Position numbers and translations under genes: made by a program
Shown here: piece after piece, positions 44,194-53,181 of the stretch
Numbering within the stretch: the first letter of the stretch is position 1
Layout of the letters: every line of letters begins with the position of its first letter
The notes under the pieces: model-generated
Seen by the model: the letters and a program-made list of their open reading frames with translations, nothing else
Told to the model about the DNA's origin: nothing
The model's database searches: none
Assembly (NCBI RefSeq): GCF_013778455.1
Contig: NZ_JACEHE010000007.1
Span: forward strand, 265,012 to 329,011
Reading direction: 5' to 3'
Source: Streptomyces himalayensis subsp. himalayensis
Lineage (GTDB): Bacteria > Actinomycetota > Actinomycetes > Streptomycetales > Streptomycetaceae
Length of the DNA: 64,000 bases

Positions 44194-45630
44194 ATGGCCC
44201 TGCTCGACCCGAACACCTGGCAGTCCCGGCCTCTGTCGGGAGGTGAGTACGCCGTCACCGAGCCCGCCACAGGCGACACCCTGGCCTCCGTCACGCTCGC
44301 CTCCGCCGAGGACGTCACGGCGGCCGCGGTCAGCGCACGTGCGGCCCAGACCGCCTGGGCCCGCACCCCGCACTTCCAGCGCGCCGCGGTGCTGCGCCGC
44401 GCCGGCGACCTGTTCGCCGCGCACGCCGACGAACTGCGCGAGTGGATCGTGCGCGAGTCCGGCTCCATCCCGGGCAAGGCCGACTTCGAACTGCACGTGG
44501 CCGCCCAGGAGTGCTACGAGGCCGCCGCCCTGGCCTCGCGCCCGACGGGTCAGGTGCTGCCGACCGAGGCGCCCCGGCTGTCGTACACGCGCCGTGTCCC
44601 GGTGGGCGTGGTCGGCGTCATCTCTCCGTTCAACGCGCCGCTGATCCTGTCCATCCGCTCGGTCGCCCCGGCCCTCGCGCTCGGCAACGCCGTCGTGCTC
44701 AAGCCGGATCCGCGGACCGCCGTGTGCGGTGGCCTGGCGCTCGCTGCCGTCTTCGCCGAGGCAGGGCTGCCCGAGGATCTGCTGCACGTCCTGCCCGGCG
44801 GTCCCGAGGCGGGTCAGGCGCTCGTCGCCGACCCGAACGTGCCGGTCATCTCCTTCACCGGCTCCACCGCCGCGGGCCGCGCGGTAGGCGAGGCCGCGGG
44901 ACGCCACCTCAAGCGCGTGCACCTGGAGCTGGGCGGCAACTCGGCGCTCGTCGTCCTCGAGGACGCCGACATCGACGCGGTGATCTCCACCGCCGCCTGG
45001 GGCTCCTTCTTCCACCAGGGCCAGATCTGCATGACGACGGGCCGCCACCTCGTGCACGCCTCGCTGTACGAGGAGTACGTGGAGCGGCTCGCCGCCAAGG
45101 CCGACTCACTCGCCGTCGGCGACCCCCACCGCGAGCAGGTCCACCTCGGCCCGATCATCGACCAGGGCCAGCTCGCCAAGATCCACGGCCTGGTGGAGGC
45201 CAGCACGGCGCGCGGAGCCAAGCTCGCCGCGGGCGGCACGCACCAGGAGCTCTTCTACCGGCCCACCGTCCTCGCCGGAGTCGAGGACCAGACGCCCGCA
45301 TACGCGGAGGAGGTCTTCGGCCCGGTCGCGCCGGTGCGGTCCTTCACGACGGCCGACGAGGCGGCGGCGCTCGCCTCCGCGACCCCGTACGGCCTGTCGC
45401 TCGGCATCGTCACCCGCGACACCGCGCGCGGTCTCGACCTCGCCGAGCGCATCCCGACCGGCATCGCCCACATCAACGACCAGACCGTCAACGACGAGGC
45501 GGTGGCGCCCTTCGGCGGCATCGCGGCCTCCGGCACCGGCGCCCGCTTCGGCGGCGAGGCCAACCTGGAGGCCTTCACCGACGTGCGCTGGACGACGGTG
45601 CGCGGGGATGTGGCGGGCTATCCGTTCTGA
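44194..45630 (+). CDS. aldehyde dehydrogenase (benzaldehyde dehydrogenase type)
   Basis: A 478-residue NAD(P)-dependent aldehyde dehydrogenase. The catalytic Cys is in HQGQICMTTGRH and the general base Glu in HLELGGNSALVVLED. The nucleotide-binding part has ISFTGSTAAGRAVGEAAG, and the substrate channel has GVISPFNAPLILSIRSVAP. The N-terminus (MALLDPNTWQSRPL) and the end (DVRWTTVRGDVAGYPF) are typical of Streptomyces proteins annotated as benzaldehyde dehydrogenases, but substrate range cannot be read. The ATG has GGAGAG 6 nt upstream. Confidence 0.92.
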   Translation: MALLDPNTWQSRPLSGGEYAVTEPATGDTLASVTLASAEDVTAAAVSARAAQTAWARTPHFQRAAVLRRAGDLFAAHADELREWIVRESGSIPGKADFELHVAAQECYEAAALASRPTGQVLPTEAPRLSYTRRVPVGVVGVISPFNAPLILSIRSVAPALALGNAVVLKPDPRTAVCGGLALAAVFAEAGLPEDLLHVLPGGPEAGQALVADPNVPVISFTGSTAAGRAVGEAAGRHLKRVHLELGGNSALVVLEDADIDAVISTAAWGSFFHQGQICMTTGRHLVHASLYEEYVERLAAKADSLAVGDPHREQVHLGPIIDQGQLAKIHGLVEASTARGAKLAAGGTHQELFYRPTVLAGVEDQTPAYAEEVFGPVAPVRSFTTADEAAALASATPYGLSLGIVTRDTARGLDLAERIPTGIAHINDQTVNDEAVAPFGGIAASGTGARFGGEANLEAFTDVRWTTVRGDVAGYPF

Positions 45631-45657
45631 CGGCGCGGCTTGTTCCGGCGTAGCTGC

Positions 45658-45699
45658 CACCTGCCGTTGTGGCGTCGACCGGCGCCACAACGGCAGGTG
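45658..45699. terminator. perfect 17-bp hairpin terminator
   Basis: Arms 45658-45674 and 45683-45699 (CACCTGCCGTTGTGGCG and complement) pair perfectly around an 8-nt loop between the convergent aldehyde dehydrogenase and thioredoxin genes. Confidence 0.93.
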
Positions 45700-45709
45700 A
45701 CTCGGGCGC

Positions 45710-46093
<384 letters not shown>

Positions 46094-46114
46094 GGGTTGT
46101 TCCCTCTTCCTGGT

Positions 46115-46165
46115 GGGGGTTCGTGGCTGGTGGGGGGTTCGTGGCTCGGTGGGGTTCGTGGCCGG
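46115..46165 (+). repeat. short GGGGTTCGTGGC tandem repeat
   Basis: Three imperfect copies of a 17-20 bp unit containing GGGGTTCGTGGC in the gap upstream of the thioredoxin gene. Confidence 0.7.
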
Positions 46166-46307
46166 CGGCTTCCCGGTCGGGGGGAGCCGCTGTCGACTAC
46201 CGGGCGTATACGGCTGTCCACAACCGCGCGCGTAGATGGCGTATTCCGCGTGTTCCGCGCACGTACCCATGTGGCCAGGCGGCACACCTGGCACCAGACT
46301 GGCCCGT

Positions 46308-47735
46308 ATGACGGAAGCCATCGCGTATGACGTCGTAGTGCTGGGTGCGGGGCCGACGGGGGAAAACGTCGCGGACCGAACGCGCGCGGCGGGGCTCAGC
46401 ACCGCGGTCGTGGAGAGCGAGCTCGTCGGCGGCGAGTGCTCGTTCTGGGCGTGCATGCCCAGCAAGGCCCTGCTGCGGCCGGTCATCGCCCGCGCGGACG
46501 CCCGGCGCACGCCGGGGCTGCGGGGGGCCGTGCAGGGCCCGCTCGACACACCGGCCGTTCTCGCGCACCGGGACGAGGAGACCGCCCACTGGAAGGACGA
46601 CGGGCAGGTCGCCTGGCTGGACGGCATCGGAGCGCAGCTCTACCGCGGCCGCGGCCGTCTCGACGGCCCTCGCCGCGTCGCCGTCACCGCCCCCGACGGC
46701 ACGGAGCAGCTGCTCACCGCCCGGCACGCCGTGGCGGTCTGCACCGGCAGCCGCGCGGTCCTCCCGGACCTGCCCGGCCTGGACAAGGTGCGCCCCTGGA
46801 CGAGCCGCGAAGCCACGAGCGCGGACCATGTGCCGGGCCGGCTCGTGGTGGTCGGTGGGGGAGTCGTCGGCGTCGAGATGGCCACGGCCTGGCAGGCGCT
46901 CGGCTCCCAGGTCACGGTGCTCGTACGCGGCGGGGGGCTGCTGCCTCGTATGGAGCCCTTCGCCGGTGAGCTCGTCGCCGGGGCGCTCAAAGAGGCCGGT
47001 GCGGACGTACGGACCGGCACGTCCGTGACCGCGGTGACCCGGGACGGGTCCACGATCACGGTCGAGGTGTCCGGGGGCGACCGCATCGAGGCCGACGAGA
47101 TACTCTTCGCCACCGGTCGCGCCCCGCGCACCGACGACCTGGGCCTGGAGACCGTCGGCCTGGAGCCCGGGTCGTGGCTGACCGTCGACGACAGCTGCCG
47201 CGTCGAGGGCAGCTCCTGGCTGTACGGGGTCGGGGACGTCAACCACCGCGCGCTGCTGACCCACCAGGGCAAGTACCAGGCGCGGATCGCGGGCGCGGCG
47301 ATCGCCGCTCGGGCGCAGGGCGTGCCGCTGCTCGAGACGGACCGCTGGGGCGCGCACGTGGCCACCGCCGACCACGCCGCCGTCCCGCAGGTCGTCTTCA
47401 CCGACCCGGAAGCGGCCGCGGTCGGCCTCAGCCTCGCCGAGGCGGAACGCGCCGGCCACCGCGTACGCGCGGTCGACCAGGACATCGCCGCCGTGGCGGG
47501 CGCCGGCCTCTACGTCGACGGCTACCGGGGCCGCGCCCGCATCGTCGTCGACCTCGATCGCGAGGTACTGCTCGGCGCCACGTTCGTGGGCCCGGGCGTC
47601 GGCGAACTCGTGCACTCGGCGACCATCGCGGTCGCCGGCGAGGTCCCGATCGACCGCCTGTGGCACGCGGTCCCGTCGTATCCGACGATCAGCGAGGTGT
47701 GGCTGCGGCTGCTGGAGGCTTACCGGGACGCGTAG
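46308..47735 (+). CDS. FAD-dependent pyridine nucleotide-disulfide oxidoreductase
   Basis: A 475-residue class I flavoprotein disulfide reductase. It has the FAD loop VVLGAGPTGENVADR, the redox pair Cys44/Cys49 in GGECSFWACMPSK, the NAD(P) loop VVVGGGVVGVEMA, and the C-terminal dimer domain with HAVPSYPTISEVW. The pair spacing (C-x4-C) and overall fold match lipoamide dehydrogenase and mercuric reductase, but the GGECSFWAC sequence marks an actinobacterial subgroup of unknown substrate. It lacks the N-terminal heavy-metal domain of MerA. The ATG 46308 follows no clear ribosome site. Confidence 0.88.
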   Translation: MTEAIAYDVVVLGAGPTGENVADRTRAAGLSTAVVESELVGGECSFWACMPSKALLRPVIARADARRTPGLRGAVQGPLDTPAVLAHRDEETAHWKDDGQVAWLDGIGAQLYRGRGRLDGPRRVAVTAPDGTEQLLTARHAVAVCTGSRAVLPDLPGLDKVRPWTSREATSADHVPGRLVVVGGGVVGVEMATAWQALGSQVTVLVRGGGLLPRMEPFAGELVAGALKEAGADVRTGTSVTAVTRDGSTITVEVSGGDRIEADEILFATGRAPRTDDLGLETVGLEPGSWLTVDDSCRVEGSSWLYGVGDVNHRALLTHQGKYQARIAGAAIAARAQGVPLLETDRWGAHVATADHAAVPQVVFTDPEAAAVGLSLAEAERAGHRVRAVDQDIAAVAGAGLYVDGYRGRARIVVDLDREVLLGATFVGPGVGELVHSATIAVAGEVPIDRLWHAVPSYPTISEVWLRLLEAYRDA

Positions 47736-47878
47736 CCGCCCGTTTCCATGCTGTCCCCATGGCGCAGGAGCATTTCAAGGACGGGACCCTGTCGGGCGAG
47801 AGCGAGGACGCGGACGCCGGCGAACCGGCCCGTGGACGTTCTCCTTTTGTTGCCGTCTACTCGGGCCTCCTGTTCCGG

Positions 47879-48238
47879 CTACTCCGGCGCGAAGTCTCCC
47901 GACAGCGCCGCGGCCATCCGCAGATGCGGCGCCGCATCGGCGTCGCGACCCTGTCGCTCCAGCGTCCGGCCCAGCATCAGCCGCGCGTAGGTCTCGACCG
48001 GATCGCGCTCCAGGACCGCCCGCAGCTCCGTCTCCGCGCGGCGCAGTTGGGCCGAGTGGTAGTACGCGCGGGCCAGCAGCAGTCGCGGGGCGACCTGCTC
48101 CGGGACCTCGGCGACCAGGCCGTCGAGAACCCGAGCGGCAGCCGCGAACTCCTTGGCGTCGAAGAACATCCGCGCACGCTCCCAGCGCTCCGCGGCCGTC
48201 CCGTGCCCGTAATACTCCGTGTACTCCACGTTCTCCAT
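47879..48238 (-). CDS. tetratricopeptide repeat protein
   Basis: A 119-residue all-helical protein with three TPR-like units (residues about 15-48, 50-82, 84-115). Visible TPR positions include ARMFFDAKEFAAAARVLDGL, LLLARAYYHSAQLRRAETEL and LMLGRTLERQGRDADAAPHL. It is a likely protein-protein adaptor; the partner is unknown. GGAGG lies upstream of the ATG. It is divergent from the pirin gene. Confidence 0.88.
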   Translation of the reverse strand: MENVEYTEYYGHGTAAERWERARMFFDAKEFAAAARVLDGLVAEVPEQVAPRLLLARAYYHSAQLRRAETELRAVLERDPVETYARLMLGRTLERQGRDADAAPHLRMAAALSGDFAPE

Positions 48239-48331
48239 GTCGGCTTTCGACCTCCTCGACCGTCCGAAACCACTGCTGACCGTTGAAAATTCCACCGTCG
48301 GGGCGAACTGACGCGGGGCGCCCGGCGGGTC

Positions 48332-48337
48332 TAGGTT
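48332..48337 (+). promoter_or_regulatory. -10 box for the pirin gene, likely leaderless
   Basis: TAGGTT lies 6 nt before the pirin ATG without a ribosome site between them. Confidence 0.5.
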
Positions 48338-48343
48338 GGCGCC

Positions 48344-49309
48344 ATGAGCAATCTCGACCGCGAGGCGGTTCCCGCCCTCTGCGGTGGCCGAGGATTCGTC
48401 GTCGCCGAGCCGGTGCGCGAACTCCTCAGCCCCCGGCGGGTCAAGCTCGGCGAGTCCACCGAGGTACGCCGTCTGCTGCCCAACCTGGGCCGCCGCATGG
48501 TCGGCGCCTGGGCCTTCGTCGATCACTACGGCCCCGACGACATCGCCGACGAACCGGGCATGCAGGTGCCGCCGCATCCGCACATGGGCCTGCAGACGGT
48601 CAGCTGGCTGCACGACGGTGAGGTGCTGCACCGCGACTCGACCGGCAGCCTCCAGACGATCCGCCCGCGCGAACTAGGCCTGATGACCTCCGGTCGGGCG
48701 ATCAGCCACTCCGAGGAGAGCCCCGGGCGGCATCCACGGTTCCTGCACGGCGCGCAACTGTGGGTGGCCCTCCCCGACACCCACCGGCACATCAACCCGC
48801 GGTTCGAGTACCACCCGGACCTCCCCACCGTCACGGCCCCGGGCCTCACCGCCACGCTCATCCTCGGCTCCCTCGACGGCGCCACCTCACCGGGCTCGAC
48901 CTACACCCCGATCGTCGGCGCCGACCTCGCCCTCACAAGCGGCACCGACGTACGCCTCCCGCTGGAGCCCGACTTCGAGTACGCGGTGCTGTCCATGTCC
49001 GGCGAGGCACACGTGGACGGCGTCCCCGTCCTGCCCGGCTCGATGCTCTACCTCGGCTGCGGCCGCGGTGAACTGCCGCTGCACGCCGAGTCGGACGCCG
49101 GTCTGATGCTGCTCGGCGGCGAGCCGTTCGAGGAGGAGCTCATCATGTGGTGGAACTTCATCGGGCGTACGCAGGAGGAGATCGAACAGGCCCGCTCGGA
49201 CTGGATGACGGGCAGCCGCTTCGGCGAGGTGAAGGGGTACGACGGCGGCCGGCTGCCCGCTCCCGAACTCCCGCCGGTGCCGCTGAAACCGCGCGGAAGG
49301 GTGCGCTGA
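48344..49309 (+). CDS. pirin family protein
   Basis: A 321-residue bicupin. The metal site of the first cupin is visible in PPHPHMGLQTVSWLHDGEVLHRD (broken: PPHPHMGLQTVSW then LHDGEV), with GRAISHSEES later. The C-terminal part has FEEELIMWWNFIGRTQEEIE, the typical pirin end. Pirins are iron-binding proteins; some are quercetinases and others regulators, and no choice can be made here. The last 41 codons are repeated in diverged form at 53182-53305. A TAGGTT box 6 nt before the start suggests a leaderless message. Confidence 0.93.
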   Translation: MSNLDREAVPALCGGRGFVVAEPVRELLSPRRVKLGESTEVRRLLPNLGRRMVGAWAFVDHYGPDDIADEPGMQVPPHPHMGLQTVSWLHDGEVLHRDSTGSLQTIRPRELGLMTSGRAISHSEESPGRHPRFLHGAQLWVALPDTHRHINPRFEYHPDLPTVTAPGLTATLILGSLDGATSPGSTYTPIVGADLALTSGTDVRLPLEPDFEYAVLSMSGEAHVDGVPVLPGSMLYLGCGRGELPLHAESDAGLMLLGGEPFEEELIMWWNFIGRTQEEIEQARSDWMTGSRFGEVKGYDGGRLPAPELPPVPLKPRGRVR

Positions 49310-49597
49310 CCTGGGGGAATATAGGTGAGTGGTTCCTCGGGGCGGACGTCCCCTACGGGCCGCGTGCCTCGCGTTTGCCCGCCGGGTGGGGCGTGGCGCC
49401 ACGCCCTCTATCGGTCTCGGCGGGACCATCTTCGATTCCGGGCACGGCGTGATCCACGACCTCGGCGGGCGCCCCCTCGCGCGCCGGAGGGCAGGCCCTG
49501 CCGAAGCTCCCATCCGTCGACGCCCGGAGCCTCAGATCCGGCGATCATGAAGCGGACGAGTGAGAAGCACGGCCGTTGATCTTCCGGGTACCGGTCG
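49310..49597. other. 288-nt stretch after pirin with no intact gene
   Basis: No frame resembles a known protein. It is the left side of the rearranged region and may hold degraded coding sequence. Confidence 0.5.
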
Positions 49598-50041
49598 TTG
49601 AAGTTCTGCACTCGAAGGAGCTCCAGGCCGTTGCTGGCGCAGTGCTCCCGTATCTACTTCAGGGCGGCGTTGGCCGCGTGCTCCGTGGCCACCCCCGTCG
49701 TGGACGCTTCGGATGTACTGGTCTACCAGGTCCTCGGTAGAGACCGCGCAGCCATCACCGACCTGGTGGCTACGGTCCTCGGCGGACTGGAGAGAGCACG
49801 CGGCGGCTCGCAGCCGCTTCTGGACACCCTCACCGCCTACTTCGCCAGCGGTTGCCTGAACACCACCACCGCACGCCGCCTGGGACTGAGCGTACGGGCG
49901 GTCGCCTACCGGCTTAACCGCGTCCGGCGGCGCACCGGCCATGACCCCACCGACGCCGACCAGCGATACATCCTGCAGACCGCCGCTCTCGGCGCACGCC
50001 TCCTGGGCTGGCCGTCTCGTCCGCTCCAACCCACAGACTGA
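49598..50041 (+). pseudogene. PucR-type regulator, C-terminal remnant
   Basis: From about 49715 the frame reads VLVYQVLGRDRAAITDLVATV, then LLDTLTAYFASGCLNTTTARRL and LSVRAVAYRLNRVRRRTGHD. This is the HTH_30 domain that ends PucR/CdaR-type regulators, finishing with LQTAALGARLLGW. The upstream GGDEF-like and sensor parts are absent, and the first 40 codons of the frame do not match the family. It is most likely a truncated gene, cut when the region was rearranged. Whether it is expressed is unknown. Confidence 0.75.
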
Positions 50042-50084
50042 CCCTGCGCCGCGCTCAGTGGGGTCCGATCTTGCTGAGGGCCCG

Positions 50085-50266
50085 TCAGCTTGCTGACGGA
50101 CGTGGGTCGCCGCCGGAATCGGTGCGGATCAGGGTCCCGCGCCCGCGCCGGTACTTCTTCGGCGGCTGGGCCAGCGCCAGCCGGGCGGCTTCGACGTGGT
50201 CGGTTGGCGGTGTTGCTGCCCGCGTTGCCCGGCCGCAGCAGGCCGGCGACCGGCTCACCGGTACCC
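50085..50266 (-). pseudogene. IS1380-type transposase remnant
   Basis: One frame shows TGEPVAGLLRPGNAGSNTA and, after a shift, another shows DHVEAARLALAQPPKKYRRG and RGTLIRTDSGG. These are adjacent signature blocks of IS1380-family transposases, which in intact copies run together. A further shift follows GG. The rest of the transposase is missing on both sides, so this is a decayed fragment of about 180 bp. Confidence 0.75.
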
Positions 50267-50534
50267 TCGCGGCCGTGCTGACCTTGTTCTCTGCAGATTT
50301 TCTCGTCGGACCGGCGAACGCGGCGGCCGGGGCCGTGTACGAGTCCAGGGGCTGGGACAGGATGGACCGCCCGCGGGTGGCCAACCCGAGTTGGAGGCGT
50401 GGAACAGACGGGCGGTGCGCTGAGCCTGCACGGCAGGACCAACGACGCTTGCGGCGACGGCGCTTGCGTCCAGTACCGGTCGTGGCCACCGTCGACCGCG
50501 TCCGGGGACCGCCCGCGGGCGAGGCGCGGTGGTT
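50267..50534. other. 268-nt stretch without a supported gene
   Basis: Frames here look non-coding. The segment may be the decayed N-terminal part of the IS1380-type transposase. Confidence 0.4.
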
Positions 50535-50705
50535 TCATCGGAGGGGGTGCCGACGCGAGCGCCGGGTCGTTCGCACGGCGATGAAGGCCACGTCGGCCAC
50601 GACGAGCACGATCCCGATGATCAAGAGATAGAAAAGGCCCTCCGCCAGTGCGCCGATGACTCCCAGGACGACGGCCACGAGCAGCAGGAACAGGAAGATC
50701 GCCAT
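50535..50705 (-). CDS. small hydrophobic membrane protein
   Basis: A 56-residue protein. It starts MAIFLFLLLVAVVLGVIGAL and has two hydrophobic helices (about 2-20 and 24-44) and a basic tail (RTTRRSRRHPLR). AGAGGAAG lies 10 nt upstream of the ATG. Small two-helix proteins of this kind occur in Streptomyces stress loci, but this one cannot be assigned to a family from reading. It is the last of a run of six minus-strand genes (50535-52792). Confidence 0.7.
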   Translation of the reverse strand: MAIFLFLLLVAVVLGVIGALAEGLFYLLIIGIVLVVADVAFIAVRTTRRSRRHPLR

Positions 50706-50741
50706 GCGAAGAACACTTCCTCTGGCGCGAGGCTCGGGTGG

Positions 50742-51098
50742 TCAACGGCGGGCGAGTTTTCGTTCGCCGCCTGCGCCCGGCTGGTAGGCCATGTCGTAGT
50801 GCTTGAAGATCGCTTCTTCCTGCTCGGCGGGCAGGATGTCGTCCGTGCCGATTGACGGGACTTTCTTCACCAGTCCCTTGGAGTACGCGACCTTGACGTA
50901 GTCCGGTCCCAGAATCGCCTCGTCGAGGGGGACGAAGATCAGACGCTGGCGGGTGGGCAGGCCGGTGCGGACGGTGGCCATGGCCGGTTCGTCGGTGGTC
51001 GTGTCCACGTAGATCGCTTCCAGCGCGCCGATCTTGTGTCCCTTCCGGTCGACGACGTCGTGGTTGCGCCACTCGCGGATGTCGGCTGAATGGATCAT
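50742..51098 (-). CDS. PRC-barrel domain protein
   Basis: A 118-residue protein with one PRC-barrel (residues 1-75): IREWRNHDVVDRKGHKIGAL, VRTGLPTRQRLIFVPLDEA and the strand PDYVKVAYSKGLVKKVP. The C-terminal helix (AEQEEAIFKHYDMAY) is common in stand-alone Streptomyces versions. PRC-barrels occur in the photosynthetic reaction-centre H subunit and in RimM; stand-alone actinobacterial copies are linked to stress loci but have no proven role. GGGAGC precedes the ATG 51098. Confidence 0.87.
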   Translation of the reverse strand: MIHSADIREWRNHDVVDRKGHKIGALEAIYVDTTTDEPAMATVRTGLPTRQRLIFVPLDEAILGPDYVKVAYSKGLVKKVPSIGTDDILPAEQEEAIFKHYDMAYQPGAGGERKLARR

Positions 51099-51293
51099 GC
51101 CTTGCTCCCTGTGGGCGCGGCGATGGTGGCACAACGGCCCCGGCGTATACACACCGGGGCCGCCCTTCCAGGTCGTTGCACGTGAGAGTGCGCCGACCCA
51201 CTTCTCATGGTATGCCCAAGGCGCTTTTCCGGCATTAGTGACGTTTTTATGCCATACGGCCCATCGGGGCCCGCCAACGGCCCCGATGTCGCG

Positions 51294-51566
51294 TCAGCCT
51301 CGATCCTCCTCTTCGGCCTCCATGAGCCGGATTCCCTGGTGCGTCAGCGTGACCATCGCGGGTGTGTTTCCTCGTGACCAGTCGACTGTGATGAGCCCCT
51401 CGCCCATCAGGTATGCGCAGGCGGCGGCCAGATCCTGCTCCGGGACCTGGAGGTCGTCGCGTAGCTTCGCTCCGGTGACGCCAAGGAGACGATTGCCTTC
51501 CGTGGCCTCGTACAGAGCCTTCATGATCGCATCGCGGAAGTGCTTCCGTTCGTGCAGTGTTGCCAT
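51294..51566 (-). CDS. small winged-helix-like hypothetical protein
   Basis: A 90-residue protein. ERKHFRDAIMKALYEAT, VTGAKLRDDLQVPEQDLAAA and EGLITVDWSRGNTPAMVTLT are laid out as a helix-helix-helix-wing, so a winged-helix DNA-binding or protein-binding fold is likely. Acidic C-terminus (MEAEEEDRG). No closer family is recognised. It may regulate the neighbouring small genes. Confidence 0.65.
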   Translation of the reverse strand: MATLHERKHFRDAIMKALYEATEGNRLLGVTGAKLRDDLQVPEQDLAAACAYLMGEGLITVDWSRGNTPAMVTLTHQGIRLMEAEEEDRG

Positions 51567-51653
51567 GATTGCCGCCCACTCGTGCCGGGCATCGACTCGG
51601 AGCCCATGGGGACCGGGGTGGCGACGCCCGCCGCCCCGTTGAGGGGTATCGCT

Positions 51654-51914
51654 TCAGACTTCGTCCGTCTGAGTGCGATCCTCGCCGGAGGATTGACTGG
51701 TGACGAGCCAGGACTGCGCCGGCCCTGCAACACGCGCGGTGTCCACGGTGAGGTGGAGGCGGGTTCCGCCTTCACCGGTTGCGGGGTAGCTGCGCTGTTC
51801 GGTGGAGGCGAAGCAACGACGCAGAACCTCTGCGACTTGGCGGGCGGCCTCGGGTGACGCGGCGACGATGCGCACGTCGGCGCGCCAAGCCGGGGGCAGT
51901 TCCGTCGGCTTCAT
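51654..51914 (-). CDS. small hypothetical protein
   Basis: An 86-residue soluble protein. It reads MKPTELPPAWRADVRIVAAS, EVLRRCFASTEQRSYPATGE and TRLHLTVDTARV, a beta-alpha-beta pattern. No known domain is recognised, although similar short proteins occur in Streptomyces stress regions. The ATG at 51914 has GAGGT at good spacing; a start 15 nt upstream is possible. Confidence 0.6.
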   Translation of the reverse strand: MKPTELPPAWRADVRIVAASPEAARQVAEVLRRCFASTEQRSYPATGEGGTRLHLTVDTARVAGPAQSWLVTSQSSGEDRTQTDEV

Positions 51915-52000
51915 GGTGACCTCGCTCATCCGGGACGACGTGTTCGGTGGGTGTGACACCGTCGCGCCACACCCACCGCCCCACCAGAGGAAAGTCGGCG

Positions 52001-52228
52001 TCACCTGCGGCCCCCGATCGCCGTGCTCGCGGTGGGTGGTGACGACGGGCGATCCGGCAGGCCCTGCCGGCCGTCGGCTCTTCCGGCTCTGTCGGCCGAT
52101 TCCCGGTATGGCTCGCTGTAGTGGAATGCTGCGATCCGTTCGTCGTGCCGGCCATTGAGCAGATGGATCAGCAGCATTCCTATGAGGATCATCGCAGTGA
52201 TCGCGGCCAGGGTGATGACGGTCTCCAC
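52001..52228 (-). CDS. small single-pass membrane protein
   Basis: A 75-residue protein with an N-terminal membrane helix (VITLAAITAMILIGMLLIHLL, about residues 4-24) and a charged C-terminal part with several Arg/Asp/Gly. No family is recognised. It lies between two other small genes on the same strand; the stretch 51915-52000 separates it from the next. Confidence 0.55.
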   Translation of the reverse strand: METVITLAAITAMILIGMLLIHLLNGRHDERIAAFHYSEPYRESADRAGRADGRQGLPDRPSSPPTASTAIGGRR

Positions 52229-52252
52229 GTCCTCACATCCCTCGGGCGGTGT

Positions 52253-52792
52253 TCAGGAGTCCGACAGGGTTCCGGCCGCCGAGGCGGCGCCGCCATCGGT
52301 CTCCCACTCCTCTTCCCCGCTCAGCGCCTCCCTCGCGTCACGGGTTGTGTCCTCGCTCGCCATCAGACTGCTGGCGGTGAGGAGGGCCCCAGGGGTCGCT
52401 GCGGCCGACATCAGCCGGGCGGCGGCAGCCTCTCCCGTCTCCGGCGGGACCACCAGGAGGTCCCAGCGGCCCGAGTTGTAGGAGAGGAGGATCAATTTGT
52501 TCGGGTCCTGCTCGTCGGCGAACCAGCCCACGTGCACCGTGTGCCCGGTCACTGGCACCTTGCGTGGGATCACAGGCCAGTGTGCCGGGTTGACTGTGAC
52601 GCGAGTGATCCGGCCCCAGCGCGCGTCCAGTACGTCCGTGAGGGCACGGAGTTCATGGGAGAGATCGCGTGAGCGAGGCCACCAGGCACCGTCGAGGAGA
52701 CCTGGAACCGACCCCGCCGGGGTGAGGGACAAGCGGACCGGCTGCGACGGCAGGCACTCATTGATGATCGTACGTTCGATGGTCGCGGTCAT
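52253..52792 (-). CDS. DUF5994 family protein
   Basis: A 179-residue soluble protein. Conserved-looking parts are SLTPAGSVPGLLDGAWWPRS, HELRALTDVLDARWGRITRV, and HVGWFADEQDPNKLILLSYN. This matches DUF5994, a family frequent in Streptomyces general-stress loci with unknown activity. The ATG at 52792 is chosen because the family begins with a short N-terminus like this one. It is the most upstream of the six small genes, and the next gene starts 24 nt after its stop. Confidence 0.82.
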   Translation of the reverse strand: MTATIERTIINECLPSQPVRLSLTPAGSVPGLLDGAWWPRSRDLSHELRALTDVLDARWGRITRVTVNPAHWPVIPRKVPVTGHTVHVGWFADEQDPNKLILLSYNSGRWDLLVVPPETGEAAAARLMSAAATPGALLTASSLMASEDTTRDAREALSGEEEWETDGGAASAAGTLSDS

Positions 52793-53181
52793 GACGCGGA
52801 CCTGTCCCCAGGCTCGTCTCCGACGTCCCGGTGTTGTTGCTCGCCGAGAACGACACCGGTATTGAAGCCGGTGCACGAAGTACTCCCGGTGCCTTCACTC
52901 TACTCCGGTCGACGGTCCACGGATGTGCGCATGACCAGGCGTTTTCCTGGGGACCCACGGGTTCCCGTTCCCGGGCTGAGCCCCCACGGCAGCTCCTGCA
53001 GTGGTGGACATCGCGGTCAGGGTATGGAACGTGAACGACGAGGGGGACGACTGGAGCGCACAGCTTGGCCGGACGGTGCGCCGCCGCCGATCGACGCGGG
53101 GGCCGGCGCGCTGGCGCAGCCACCAGACCTGTTCGGCATACCGGAGAGCTTCACCACCGGCACCGTGGCAGCACCAGCGAG
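52793..53181. other. 389-nt stretch without a clear gene
   Basis: No convincing coding frame. A short frame reads QPPDLFGIPESFTTGTVAAP just before the pirin duplicate and may be a remnant of another gene. Confidence 0.45.

Noticed and set aside
47748..47878. Short plus-strand frame starting MAQEHFKDGTL after the disulfide oxidoreductase
   Set aside because: It has no ribosome site and runs into the TPR gene on the opposite strand.
50071..50631. A 186-codon plus-strand frame
   Set aside because: It runs across the IS1380 remnant and the small membrane gene on the other strand and has no protein-like features.
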